Source: JBCAWW01 sp039024315 (GTDB taxonomy: Bacteria; Bacteroidota; Bacteroidia; J057). Taken from it: a stretch of DNA of 14,393 nucleotides. The translations under genes and the position numbers were made by a program. Of this stretch, positions 1-6,733 are shown one piece after another. The notes under the pieces are model-generated. The model searched no databases and was not told the DNA's origin. It saw only the letters and a list, made by a program, of their open reading frames with translations. The number at the start of each line of letters is the position of its first letter. The first letter of the stretch is position 1. Location: assembly GCA_039024315.1 (NCBI GenBank), contig JBCCQN010000206.1:1-14393 (forward strand). The letters are read 5' to 3'.

Positions 1-1557
1 CCCTTCCAAAACGACAGCCAAGACAGTAGTAATGTCTATCTGATCAATGGACTCATGGTTGCGCTGATTGATAATCTTCATCAAATACAAGACCTGCAGG
101 TTACTAGTCGTACCACCATCGAGCGATACCGCGCTGTTTCCCATACTATCCCTGAACTAGCGGAGGAATTAGGAGTGAGCTATTTTGTAGAAGGCAGTGG
201 CCAAAAAATAGGCGATAAAATATTGCTGACCCTACGGCTGATCGACGGCCAAGCAGATACGCTGATTTGGGCAAAACGATATCAACGTGAAACCACTGAT
301 ATTTTTCAACTCCAAAGCGAAGTATCAACTTCTATTGCTGGGGAAATTGAAGCATTTATTACCCCTGAAGAACAGCAACGCCTGCAACTTCCTCCTACAG
401 ACAATCTAGTAGCTTATGATTACTATTTGCAGGGTTTAGAGCAGATTAAAAGAGAAAATCGAGATGATCTCATCCTAGGAATTGCTTCTTTACAAAAGGC
501 AATTGCAGAAGATCCTCAATTTGCTCACCCACATGCCTATCTGGCCATTTCCTATTATTTTTTGGATCTCTACCAAACAGACAAAAAGCATGTCGAGGAT
601 ATCAATACCTTAGCCGACAAAGCATTATTGCTCGATCCAAAACTCAATGAGAGTTTGATCGGCAAGGCTTTGTACTATATGCAGGCGGGGCAATATGAGC
701 TCTCTATTCAGTTTTTTGACAAGGTGCTAAGAAATGATCCTGGTTCAGGTTGGGTGCATAATTTACTTTCAACCATTTATAGCGTACACCAACCCAATAC
801 TGAGCATTATTTACGTCACGCGCTACAAGGAATCAATTACGCGGTAGCGGGACAAGATTCTAATACTATCAGTTTTGCTTACCTACACCTCGGCAATGCC
901 TTGGCCCAAAATGGCTTTTTAGCGGAAGCGGTGCCCTTCCTTGAAAAATCACTCCAATATCAAGCAAGCAATCTCTTCGCCGAAACCTTGGCGATCTATG
1001 TTCAATTAGGTTTAAACAACGATTTCGCTCTCGCTTATCAACGATTTCAGTCTTTACTGGCTAAAGAACCCCAATTCCTATCTTCCCTGCATGAGACGGC
1101 CAAGCTCGCCCTTTATCAAAGGAAGTATGAGGAGTCTTGGGAATACTACGAGCGCTTTTTAGCAATTCGACAGCAGGCTGGGCTAGATGTGTATAAAGGT
1201 GAAGACATCAATATCGCTTTCGTGCTACAACAATTAGGGCGTAATACAGAGGCAGAACGCTATAGAGCTCGTTATTTTGAGTTTATCCAAACCGAAGAAC
1301 CCGCCTATCAAGATTTAGGATTTGCGGCCTACTACACCGCTATAGGAGAAAAGGCAAAAGCCATAGAAGCGCTTAAGGCTTTTGCTCAACGAGAAAATTA
1401 TCAGTATTGGCTCATTTTATATATCGATCGCGATCCTATGTTTGAGTCGCTAGAGACTGAGCCTGATTATGCTAAGGCCATCCAACTCATTAAGGACAAT
1501 TTCTGGCGCCAACACCAAAAAATGCGCACTGAGCTTCAAGAGGAGGGGTTGATTTAG
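1..1557 (+). CDS. FlgO/TolB-like domain and TPR protein, 5'-truncated by the window
   Basis: The reading frame is already open at base 1 (it reads PFQNDSQDSSNVYLINGL before the first Met at base 55), so the gene starts off the left edge and the Met at 55 is internal. The first ~115 visible residues match the FlgO/TolB-N-like module seen in cyclase- or HTH-linked TPR proteins: the pattern NVYLINGL..ALIDNL, then LQVTSRTT, then LAEELGVSYFVEGS and the strand pair LTLRLIDGQADTLIWAKRY. The remaining ~400 residues are helical TPR repeats, for example AIAEDPQFAHPHAYLAISYY, ALLLDPKLNESLIGKALYY and VLRNDPGSGWVHNLLSTIY. Relatives usually carry an N-terminal DNA-binding or adenylate-cyclase domain; which one applies here cannot be seen. 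A signalling or regulatory role is inferred from the family. An inverted repeat follows the TAG stop within a few bases. Confidence 0.85.
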   Translation, partial: PFQNDSQDSSNVYLINGLMVALIDNLHQIQDLQVTSRTTIERYRAVSHTIPELAEELGVSYFVEGSGQKIGDKILLTLRLIDGQADTLIWAKRYQRETTDIFQLQSEVSTSIAGEIEAFITPEEQQRLQLPPTDNLVAYDYYLQGLEQIKRENRDDLILGIASLQKAIAEDPQFAHPHAYLAISYYFLDLYQTDKKHVEDINTLADKALLLDPKLNESLIGKALYYMQAGQYELSIQFFDKVLRNDPGSGWVHNLLSTIYSVHQPNTEHYLRHALQGINYAVAGQDSNTISFAYLHLGNALAQNGFLAEAVPFLEKSLQYQASNLFAETLAIYVQLGLNNDFALAYQRFQSLLAKEPQFLSSLHETAKLALYQRKYEESWEYYERFLAIRQQAGLDVYKGEDINIAFVLQQLGRNTEAERYRARYFEFIQTEEPAYQDLGFAAYYTAIGEKAKAIEALKAFAQRENYQYWLILYIDRDPMFESLETEPDYAKAIQLIKDNFWRQHQKMRTELQEEGLI

Positions 1558-1560
1558 CTT

Positions 1561-1651
1561 TGCTGCGCAGAACACTCATCTCTAGCACCCGACAGAGTTG
1601 GCTTTCTGAGCCCCGCCAAAGGATCTGAAGGAATAAACGTTCTGCGAAGCA
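1561..1651. terminator. Inverted repeat after the TPR gene, possible terminator
   Basis: The 13 bases at 1561-1573 (TGCTGCGCAGAAC) are the reverse complement, with one mismatch, of 1639-1651 inside the first tandem-repeat copy (GTTCTGCGAAGCA). The left arm begins four bases after the TPR gene stop codon. The loop of about 65 bases is long for an intrinsic terminator and no T-run follows, so this may simply be two oppositely oriented copies of the dispersed 16-bp motif. Confidence 0.35.
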
Positions 1652-1918
1652 GGATACCCCATTAAAGTTCCCTCCGCTAGGGTCGGGATGACAATCGGAG
1701 GCCTTCATAATAGCAACTCCCCCTACCCTATTTGGCTTTCTGAGCCCGCCAAAGGATCTGAAGGAATAAACGTTCTGCGAAGTAGGATACCCCATTACAG
1801 TTCCCTCCGCTAGGGTCGGGATGACAATCGGAGGCCTTCATAATAGCAACTCCCCCTACCTTATTTGTCTCTCTGAGCCCCGCCGAAGGATCTGAAGGAA
1901 TAAACGTTCTGCGAAGCA
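1600..1918. repeat. Tandem repeat, 134/133-bp unit, about 2.4 copies
   Basis: Copy 1 runs 1600-1733, copy 2 runs 1734-1866, and a partial copy 3 runs 1867-1918. Copies 1 and 2 differ by three substitutions and one missing C, so the duplication is recent. Copy 3 covers only the first ~52 bases and is more diverged at its start. Each unit contains TCTGAAGGAATAAACG, then TTCTGCGAAGC, and (units 1 and 2) CCCTCCGCTAGGGTCGGGATGACA followed by CGGAGG, which can pair with the earlier CCTCCG. Read on the minus strand the unit contains GTCATCCCGACCCTAGCGG, reminiscent of the GTCATCCCGA-type dispersed repeats common in bacterial genomes. Open frames across the repeat on the minus strand repeat the same peptide in different frames and are not genes. 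Confidence 0.9.
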
Positions 1919-1924
1919 AACACA

Positions 1925-1948
1925 AAAACATACACTATTGTATGTTTT
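1925..1948. promoter_or_regulatory. Operator-like inverted repeat upstream of the TetR gene
   Basis: This is a perfect inverted repeat: AAAACATACA (1925-1934), spacer CTAT, TGTATGTTTT (1939-1948). It ends 24 bases before the TetR start codon and is followed by an AT-rich stretch, as expected for an autoregulatory operator. The ACATACA half site is close to that of the known AcrR palindrome. A near copy at 2533-2556 precedes the next genes, which makes the assignment to this regulator likely. Confidence 0.75.
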
Positions 1949-1972
1949 ATTTTTTCTTACTAGCTTGCCTGT

Positions 1973-2518
1973 ATGGCTAGACTAAGCAAAGAAGATTGGC
2001 TCGCCGAAGGATTTAAAGTCCTCTCCGAATTTGCGCAAAACAAATTACGCATCCTCTATCTTTGCCAACGTTTGCAAGTCACCCGCGGCTCCTTTTATCA
2101 TCACTTTGGCAGTATCGATGATTATATTGAGCAACTCATGCTCTCATGGGAGCAAAGCAACACTCGCCAAGTCATCAAAATTGCCAATCAGGGAGGAGAG
2201 CCAAAAGTGCGCTTTGAGCGACTTAATGAACTGGTAGTCAACATAGATCAATCGATTGAAACGGCTATCCGGTCTTGGAGCCACTATCATCCTACGGTGC
2301 AGAATTACCTACAAAAAGTAGATCAACTGCGCTTACAATATTTGGAAGATTTATTTCTAAAAAATGGCTTCCCCCCTAGTGAAGCCCCAGATCTTGCTAC
2401 ACTCGAATACGCTGTATTGATCGGCATCCAACAACTTCACCCTCATATCAAAGCCAACAAAATGGATAGTCTTTACGATACTTACCGTAAGTATTTTGGC
2501 AAACCGATAAAACTCTGA
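1973..2518 (+). CDS. TetR/AcrR-family transcriptional regulator
   Basis: This 181-residue protein has the usual TetR length. Its N-terminal helix-turn-helix lies at about residues 24-50, with the canonical ending LCQRLQVTRGSFYHHFGSI followed by the DDYIEQLM helix. The rest is helical and variable, as expected for the ligand-binding and dimerisation domain; the ligand cannot be read. The start codon ATGGCTAGACTAAGC is chosen because it gives the full first helix and sits just downstream of the palindrome at 1925-1948. The gene lies 53 bases before a DUF3995/membrane-protein pair on the same strand, and a second matching palindrome stands in that gap. The inference is that it represses itself and these two genes. 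Confidence 0.92.
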   Translation: MARLSKEDWLAEGFKVLSEFAQNKLRILYLCQRLQVTRGSFYHHFGSIDDYIEQLMLSWEQSNTRQVIKIANQGGEPKVRFERLNELVVNIDQSIETAIRSWSHYHPTVQNYLQKVDQLRLQYLEDLFLKNGFPPSEAPDLATLEYAVLIGIQQLHPHIKANKMDSLYDTYRKYFGKPIKL

Positions 2519-2532
2519 AAAAATTTTTCCGT

Positions 2533-2556
2533 AAAACATACAGTACTGTATGGTAT
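2533..2556. promoter_or_regulatory. Second operator-like palindrome before the DUF3995 gene
   Basis: The left arm AAAACATACA (2533-2542) is identical to the left arm of the site at 1925. The spacer is GTAC and the right arm is TGTATGGTAT (8 of 10 matching). The core CATACAGTACTGTATG (2537-2552) is a perfect 16-bp palindrome. It ends 15 bases before the DUF3995 start codon. TAAATTTC at 2558-2565 is one base off the Bacteroidota -7 consensus TAnnTTTG, so binding here could block a separate promoter for the membrane genes. Confidence 0.72.
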
Positions 2557-2571
2557 TTAAATTTCGAACCT

Positions 2572-3000
2572 ATGAACACCCTATTAAGCATCATCCTAGC
2601 CAGTATTTTTATCGCCATCAGCGCTCTACACTTTTATTGGGTGTTGGGCGGCAGATGGGCCATGAACGCAGTTATCCCCACCAAAGCCGATAGTGGAGAT
2701 CTAAGCTTTAGCCCACCCCCTATGGCAACAGTCATCGTGGCGCTTGGCTTACTCCTTATGGCTTGGGTAAGCTTGGCGATTAGTGGGCTCCTCAGCTTTC
2801 CACTCAGCCTAGCTTGGGTGCGAGGAGGGATGATCGGTATAGCTGTAATTTTTGCGCTAAGAGCTATTGGAGATTTTAGATATGCAGGCTTGACCAAAAA
2901 AATCAAGAACACCCTATTTGGTCGTAACGACACTCGATATTATACACCACTTTGTATCCTTATTTTTACCCTTAGCACTGTATTATTATGGCTCAATTAA
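2572..3000 (+). CDS. DUF3995 family integral membrane protein
   Basis: This 142-residue protein has four predicted membrane helices, at about residues 3-20, 50-70, 78-98 and 122-141. It carries the sequence marks of the DUF3995 family: HFYWVLGGRWAMNAVIPT after the first helix, FALRAIGDFRYAGLTKK after the third, and DTRYYTPLCILI leading into the last. Length and topology are normal for the family, whose biochemical function is not known to me. The gene lies directly behind a TetR gene with an operator-like palindrome just upstream, and its 3' end overlaps the next membrane gene by 13 bases, suggesting translational coupling. A role in a TetR-controlled membrane response is inference. Confidence 0.85.
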   Translation: MNTLLSIILASIFIAISALHFYWVLGGRWAMNAVIPTKADSGDLSFSPPPMATVIVALGLLLMAWVSLAISGLLSFPLSLAWVRGGMIGIAVIFALRAIGDFRYAGLTKKIKNTLFGRNDTRYYTPLCILIFTLSTVLLWLN

Positions 3001-3383
3001 GCATTTCTCATGGGCTCCTTTACCTAGCAGGTTTTCTACATTTGTTGTTAGTCGTACTCCATCTTGCTTTTCCAAAACTTTTAAAATGGGACAAGGCCCT
3101 TCCCCAAATGGATAGTATGAATCGGGGCGTTTACCTAACTATCCATTGGATGCTGATCCTATGGCTGGCTTCAATTGGTAGTTTTTTGATTTTAGGCGCA
3201 GATATGATCTTGGAGCAATCTGTAGGAACATTTCTACTGGCTATCATCTCTCTGCAATGGATCTTGAGACTGGTTTTTCAATGGGTTTATTTTCTGCCTT
3301 GGCGAGGCGTTGAAAAATGGCTGACTTTGGGATTTGTTTTATTGGTCGCTAGCTGTGGGGGGCCAATTCTTATTTCCTTGTAG
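2988..3383 (+). CDS. Small four-helix membrane protein of unknown function
   Basis: This 131-residue, strongly hydrophobic protein has four likely membrane helices, at about residues 7-29, 49-69, 79-97 and 110-130. A conserved-looking loop, FPKLLKWDKALPQMDSMNRG, lies between the first two. Polar or charged residues next to or inside helices (H9, H18, H25, W34, H53, W54) might bind a ligand or metal, but this is speculative. I do not recognise the family. The start overlaps the end of the DUF3995 gene by 13 bases in another frame, so the two are almost certainly co-translated and probably act together under the upstream TetR regulator. No obvious terminator follows. Confidence 0.8.
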   Translation: MAQLSISHGLLYLAGFLHLLLVVLHLAFPKLLKWDKALPQMDSMNRGVYLTIHWMLILWLASIGSFLILGADMILEQSVGTFLLAIISLQWILRLVFQWVYFLPWRGVEKWLTLGFVLLVASCGGPILISL

Positions 3384-3761
3384 AAATTTAGTGGTCAATA
3401 AGAGGGGCCTTCGTTGTAGGACTTATCAGAAGGAAGGTTTAGCAGCTAATTTGCTTGTTTGCAGAATCAATTCTTCATTACCCTCATTCAGGATTGCCCA
3501 TTAGCGGCCATTCAAAGGGGTTTAGCCCCAACTTGTCCAAAGTTTGTGCTTGAATAACACCTTTGAAAAGTTAACCTTTCCTTCTTCCAAAGCAAGTTAG
3601 GTTATCCTTGTTTTCTGTAGATGAAGCCACTTATTTATCGCAAATTTTGCGTCGAATATGCCATTTATTCACCGCATAACCGCAAATACATCTATTTTGT
3701 ACAGAGTAGAAATGTTTGCAAATTTTGAGCAACTTGGCCTTGAACAACACAATACTAGCAT
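3384..3761. other. Gene-free stretch of 378 bp
   Basis: No convincing gene or RNA is visible here. It holds a small hairpin (GGGG-TTTAG-CCCC, 3517-3529) and GAAGGAAGGTT at 3429-3439, an imperfect inverted partner of AACCTTTCCTTC around 3573-3584. TATTTTG at 3693-3699 is one base short of the Bacteroidota -7 element and lies about 63 bases before the next start. The last ~150 bases are AT-rich and are the likely promoter region for the TPR lipoprotein gene. Confidence 0.5.
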
Positions 3762-4400
3762 ATGCACAAACCTATCCTACTTTTTCTCTTGACGCTCCTA
3801 TTCCTTATTGCTTGTGGTGTCGGAGACCTCTACCACGGCATTGATGCGCTCAGCAAAGGGGAACAATGGCTGAGTGTACACCAATATGATTCTGCAGAAT
3901 TTTATTTTAAGCAGACCCTAGCGCTTAAAGGCGATTTGAATGGCTATATTTTCCTCGCCCAAGTCAAAGCCCTCAAAGGCGAAAAAAACTATGCTCAGAG
4001 ATATATTGACTCAGCTAACTTCCATCGAAACGATTTCAATGCCAATTATCTCAACAACAGAGGATACGTACAAAACCTGATTGGAGATTATGATGCCGCT
4101 CTGATTTCTCTTTTCACCGCAGTCGAACTGGATCCCGAAATGGCCTATGCCCATAGCAACCTCGGTAAGACCTACTTTGAGTTAAATGAAGAGGCTCTGG
4201 CCTACAAACATCTCAAAAAAGCGATGGAGCTTGATGCCACCGATCCCTATCCCTTTCATTATTTTGCACTCCTCCAAGCCGCGAAAGGGGACAGCAGTAC
4301 TGCCTGTGAATACCTCCAATATGCCCTTGAGATCAATAGCGACTTTTTTGTCCCCATTGGTCCTGAATTGAAAAACGATCATAAACGAATTTGTCAATAA
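3762..4400 (+). CDS. TPR-repeat lipoprotein
   Basis: This 212-residue protein has a lipoprotein signal peptide: a hydrophobic run at residues 4-17 ending in LFLIAC, with Cys18 as the lipidated residue. The mature part is built of TPR units: SVHQYDSAEFYFKQTLALK, then ANYLNNRGYVQNLIGDYDAA followed by LISLFTAVELDP, then AYAHSNLGKTYFELNEEA followed by LAYKHLKKAMELD, then a last unit ending ACEYLQYALEINSDF. TPRs bind proteins, so it is probably an envelope-anchored scaffold; the partner is unknown. It ends 22 bases before the DUF1028 gene, which also has a TPR-like tail, so the two are probably co-transcribed. Confidence 0.87.
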   Translation: MHKPILLFLLTLLFLIACGVGDLYHGIDALSKGEQWLSVHQYDSAEFYFKQTLALKGDLNGYIFLAQVKALKGEKNYAQRYIDSANFHRNDFNANYLNNRGYVQNLIGDYDAALISLFTAVELDPEMAYAHSNLGKTYFELNEEALAYKHLKKAMELDATDPYPFHYFALLQAAKGDSSTACEYLQYALEINSDFFVPIGPELKNDHKRICQ

Positions 4401-4422
4401 TCCTCTCCAATATTTAAGATCT

Positions 4423-5415
4423 ATGCTTCGCAAAACGCTTCTTTTTATCTATTTACTTGGCGCACTCGTAGCTGTGCTAGTGGCGCAGTCCCCTTACGGC
4501 AAGGAACCTTTGGCTCATACTTATTCCATCGTAGCCCGTGATCCAGATACCGGCGAGATGGGCGTAGCGGTTCAATCACACTGGTTTTCGGTAGGATCGC
4601 TCGTAACTTGGGGAGAAGCGGGAGTAGGGGTTGTGGCCACCCAGTCTTTTGTTAATCCAGCTTACGGACCACAGGGCTTGGCCTTGATGAAGACGGGGCT
4701 AAGCGCCGAACAGAGTCTCGAAGCGCTATTGGCGGGAGATGAAGGGCGAGAAGTACGCCAAGTAGCGATGCTAGATGCCAATGGTATGGTAGCGGCTCAT
4801 ACAGGTAATAATTGTATCCAAGCCGCGGGGCATTTTGTGGGCGACAACTTTTCGGTACAAGCCAATTTGATGGCAAACGATCAGGTCTGGCCGGCAATGG
4901 CAGAGGCTTTTGAGAAGGCAGAAGGACCGCTCGCGGAACGCATGGTCGCAGCGCTAGCCGCTGCTCAGGCAGTAGGAGGTGATATCAGAGGTAAACAGTC
5001 AGCCGCAATTTTGGTAGTCAAGGGCAAATCTAGCGGTCAAGTTTGGTCTGACAGAGTGGTAGATCTTAGGATAGAAGATCATCCAGAACCGATCAAAGAG
5101 TTGCAACGCCTGATGCGGGTGCACCGCGCCTATGAGCATATGAATGCCGGCGATATCGCCATTGAAGAAAAAAATGAAGCCAAGGCTTTGGCTGAATATG
5201 CTGCCGCCGAGGAAATGTTTCCTGACAATCTAGAGATGCAATACTGGCATGCGGTTTCACTGGTCAACATCGGTCAGCTTGAAAATGCACTACCCATGTT
5301 TCAAGCGATCTTTAGTAAGGATGAAAACTGGCGTGAATTGACGCCAAGATTGATTCCTGTGGGGCTTTTGACCCTCAGTGAAGAAGAATTAGAGCAGATC
5401 ATGAAGCTAGAATAG
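4423..5415 (+). CDS. Secreted DUF1028 protein with C-terminal TPR-like tail
   Basis: This 330-residue protein has a signal peptide (residues 1-21, cut after VLVA). DUF1028 follows at about residues 31-225, with the family signature TYSIVARDPDTGEMGVAVQS, then GVGVVATQSFVNPAYGPQGL, VAMLDANGMVAAHTGNNC and DIRGKQSAAILVV. DUF1028 is considered to have an Ntn-hydrolase-like fold, but no reaction is established. Residues ~228-300 (MNAGDIAIEEKNEAKALAEY, then EEMFPDNLEMQYWHAVSLVN) are TPR-like. The start is set by the signal peptide. The start codon and first codons coincide with an inverted copy of the 16-bp dispersed motif (4424-4439, 15 of 16). The next gene begins two bases after the stop, so they form an operon. 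Confidence 0.88.
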   Translation: MLRKTLLFIYLLGALVAVLVAQSPYGKEPLAHTYSIVARDPDTGEMGVAVQSHWFSVGSLVTWGEAGVGVVATQSFVNPAYGPQGLALMKTGLSAEQSLEALLAGDEGREVRQVAMLDANGMVAAHTGNNCIQAAGHFVGDNFSVQANLMANDQVWPAMAEAFEKAEGPLAERMVAALAAAQAVGGDIRGKQSAAILVVKGKSSGQVWSDRVVDLRIEDHPEPIKELQRLMRVHRAYEHMNAGDIAIEEKNEAKALAEYAAAEEMFPDNLEMQYWHAVSLVNIGQLENALPMFQAIFSKDENWRELTPRLIPVGLLTLSEEELEQIMKLE

Positions 5416-5417
5416 AT

Positions 5418-5885
5418 ATGCGCTGCTTCCTTATGGTTCTGATCTTTTTTAGCCTTTTCCCTGCGGGGAACGCTTTGTTCGCTCAGACTAAAAGTCTGAG
5501 TTTGGAGCTAGGCGGTTCGGCTGGCTTAGGCTCAATTAATTACGAAAAAGCGTTCCGCGAAGCGGCAAAACACCAACTAGCCTTTCGAATAGGAATATCG
5601 GGCTTCCCTATTGATCGAAATAGTGGCTTTGCTTTTGTACTTCCTTTTACTCTGCAAGCACGCTGGGGAGTTCGCCCCCATCAACTGGAGACCGCCATGG
5701 GTTTCAACTTAAGCCTTACGACCCGAGCCAAGCTGTTTAGCCAAGCCATCCCAGCCATTGCCTATCGCTTCCAAGTTGAAGGGAGAAGGCTATTTTTTAG
5801 GCTTGCTTATACGCCTCTTATCTCCTTTATTTTTAATTGGCAATACCAACATTGGGGCGGTCTGACGATCGGATATGACTTATGA
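5418..5885 (+). CDS. Small secreted beta-barrel-like protein (copy A)
   Basis: This 155-residue protein has a signal peptide (residues 1-22, cut after LFA before QTKS). The mature part is a series of short amphipathic strands such as SLSLELGGS, LAFRIGISGF, LPFTLQARWG and IAYRFQVEGRRLFFRLAY, ending WGGLTIGYDL. This is the pattern of a small outer-membrane beta-barrel, with a terminal stretch that could be a barrel-closing strand. It is a clear paralogue of the protein at 6734-7210. Function is unknown. It starts two bases after the DUF1028 stop, and its TGA overlaps the ATG of the next gene (ATGA). Codons 44-50 (KAFREAA) contain a 14-of-16 match to the dispersed motif, at 5549-5564. Confidence 0.8.
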   Translation: MRCFLMVLIFFSLFPAGNALFAQTKSLSLELGGSAGLGSINYEKAFREAAKHQLAFRIGISGFPIDRNSGFAFVLPFTLQARWGVRPHQLETAMGFNLSLTTRAKLFSQAIPAIAYRFQVEGRRLFFRLAYTPLISFIFNWQYQHWGGLTIGYDL

Positions 5886-6652
5886 AATTATTTGGATACA
5901 TCGCTTTGGCTCTTGGCTTAAGTCTCGGCTGTACCCAAAAGCGAATTGAAAATTGGCCGCCCTTCCTAGCTGATGATTTTGAATCAATTAGCAGGGTAGA
6001 TGAGTTGACAGAGGGTGAAGAAGCCATTTGGAAGTATTACCAACAGGCAGGTGAGCAAAATACCATTAGCATTGATCGCAGTAATCCTCATACTGGTTTA
6101 CAATGCCTCAAATTTACCGCAGAACCTTCGATAGACGGCGCCTCAAAGAGTGACATTGCTCATAATCGTTTGCTCTTTCAAGCTGGGGAAAAAGTCTTAT
6201 TCAACGGCTGGTATTATATTGAAGGCACTGCCAATCTGGACTACGTATTTTTGATGGATTTGGAACAAGACATTGCTATCGGGGCGGGACCGGGCATTCG
6301 TATCGCGCTTGAAGACAGTATAGGTTACTTAGTGCTAGAGCGAAATAAATTTTTAGAAACTACTCTTAGGCAGGAAACTGCAATCAAAGTAGCCTTCCCA
6401 CGCGACGAATGGGTAGAAATCAGAATGGAGGTCTTACTTGGGCAAAAAGAGAAAGGAGCCGTCAAAATTTGGCAAAATGGGCAATTACTCATCGATGTCG
6501 AAAATACGCCTACCCTAGCCCGAGATCGTTTGACAGTGCTACAAGGCACCCATAATTATTATCACAACTTACAAGTCGGCATCACTGCTAATTCTCCCTC
6601 CAATCCCTGCCTAATGTACATTGATGATATCTCCATTGAAGTGATTCCTTAG
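5882..6652 (+). CDS. Lipoprotein with polysaccharide-lyase-like jelly-roll fold
   Basis: This 256-residue protein has a lipoprotein signal ending LSLGC (Cys17). The rest looks like the polysaccharide-lyase-like (PF14099-type) beta jelly roll. It has FLADDFES near the N-terminus, HTGLQCLKFT, a framework tract VLFNGWYYIEG, then EWVEIRMEV, the strand pair VKIWQNGQLLIDVENTP, and the closing CLMYIDDISIEVI. Known members with this fold cut glucuronan or alginate, but I cannot identify catalytic residues, so it could equally be a carbohydrate-binding or purely structural domain. Its start overlaps the previous stop by four bases (ATGA), suggesting coupling. It sits between two paralogous barrel-like genes. 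The family call is moderate; lipidation is fairly sure. Confidence 0.75.
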   Translation: MKLFGYIALALGLSLGCTQKRIENWPPFLADDFESISRVDELTEGEEAIWKYYQQAGEQNTISIDRSNPHTGLQCLKFTAEPSIDGASKSDIAHNRLLFQAGEKVLFNGWYYIEGTANLDYVFLMDLEQDIAIGAGPGIRIALEDSIGYLVLERNKFLETTLRQETAIKVAFPRDEWVEIRMEVLLGQKEKGAVKIWQNGQLLIDVENTPTLARDRLTVLQGTHNYYHNLQVGITANSPSNPCLMYIDDISIEVIP

Positions 6653-6733
6653 GATAAAACCTAAAAAATTCCTTAGATTGAGGCATGGGGCTGCATAATA
6701 AAGAAGATTTACACCTTTTGTTATCCCTAAATT

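Noticed and set aside
1490..1931. Two overlapping minus-strand open frames with nearly the same peptide (AIMKASDCHPDPSGGN and following)
   Set aside because: They are translations of the 133/134-bp tandem repeat; the shared peptide appears in both only because the DNA is duplicated, and no start context, domain or conserved end supports a gene.
2031..2237. Plus-strand open frame inside the TetR gene, and a TATCTTTG promoter-like octamer at about 2055
   Set aside because: The TetR reading frame has a clear helix-turn-helix and explains the sequence; the octamer is inside it and is probably chance.
2634..2933. Minus-strand 99-codon open frame opposite the DUF3995 gene
   Set aside because: It is a shadow of a well-supported family member on the other strand and shows no protein-like features of its own.
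3517..3529. GGGG-TTTAG-CCCC hairpin as a terminator for the membrane-protein genes
   Set aside because: Only four base pairs, no T-run, and 134 bases after the stop codon.
3450..3600. Minus-strand stretch reading FKGVIQAQTLDKLGLNPFEW and PLMGNPE before a stop
   Set aside because: Only about 28 codons between stops, with no matching continuation in other frames; too short to call a decayed gene.
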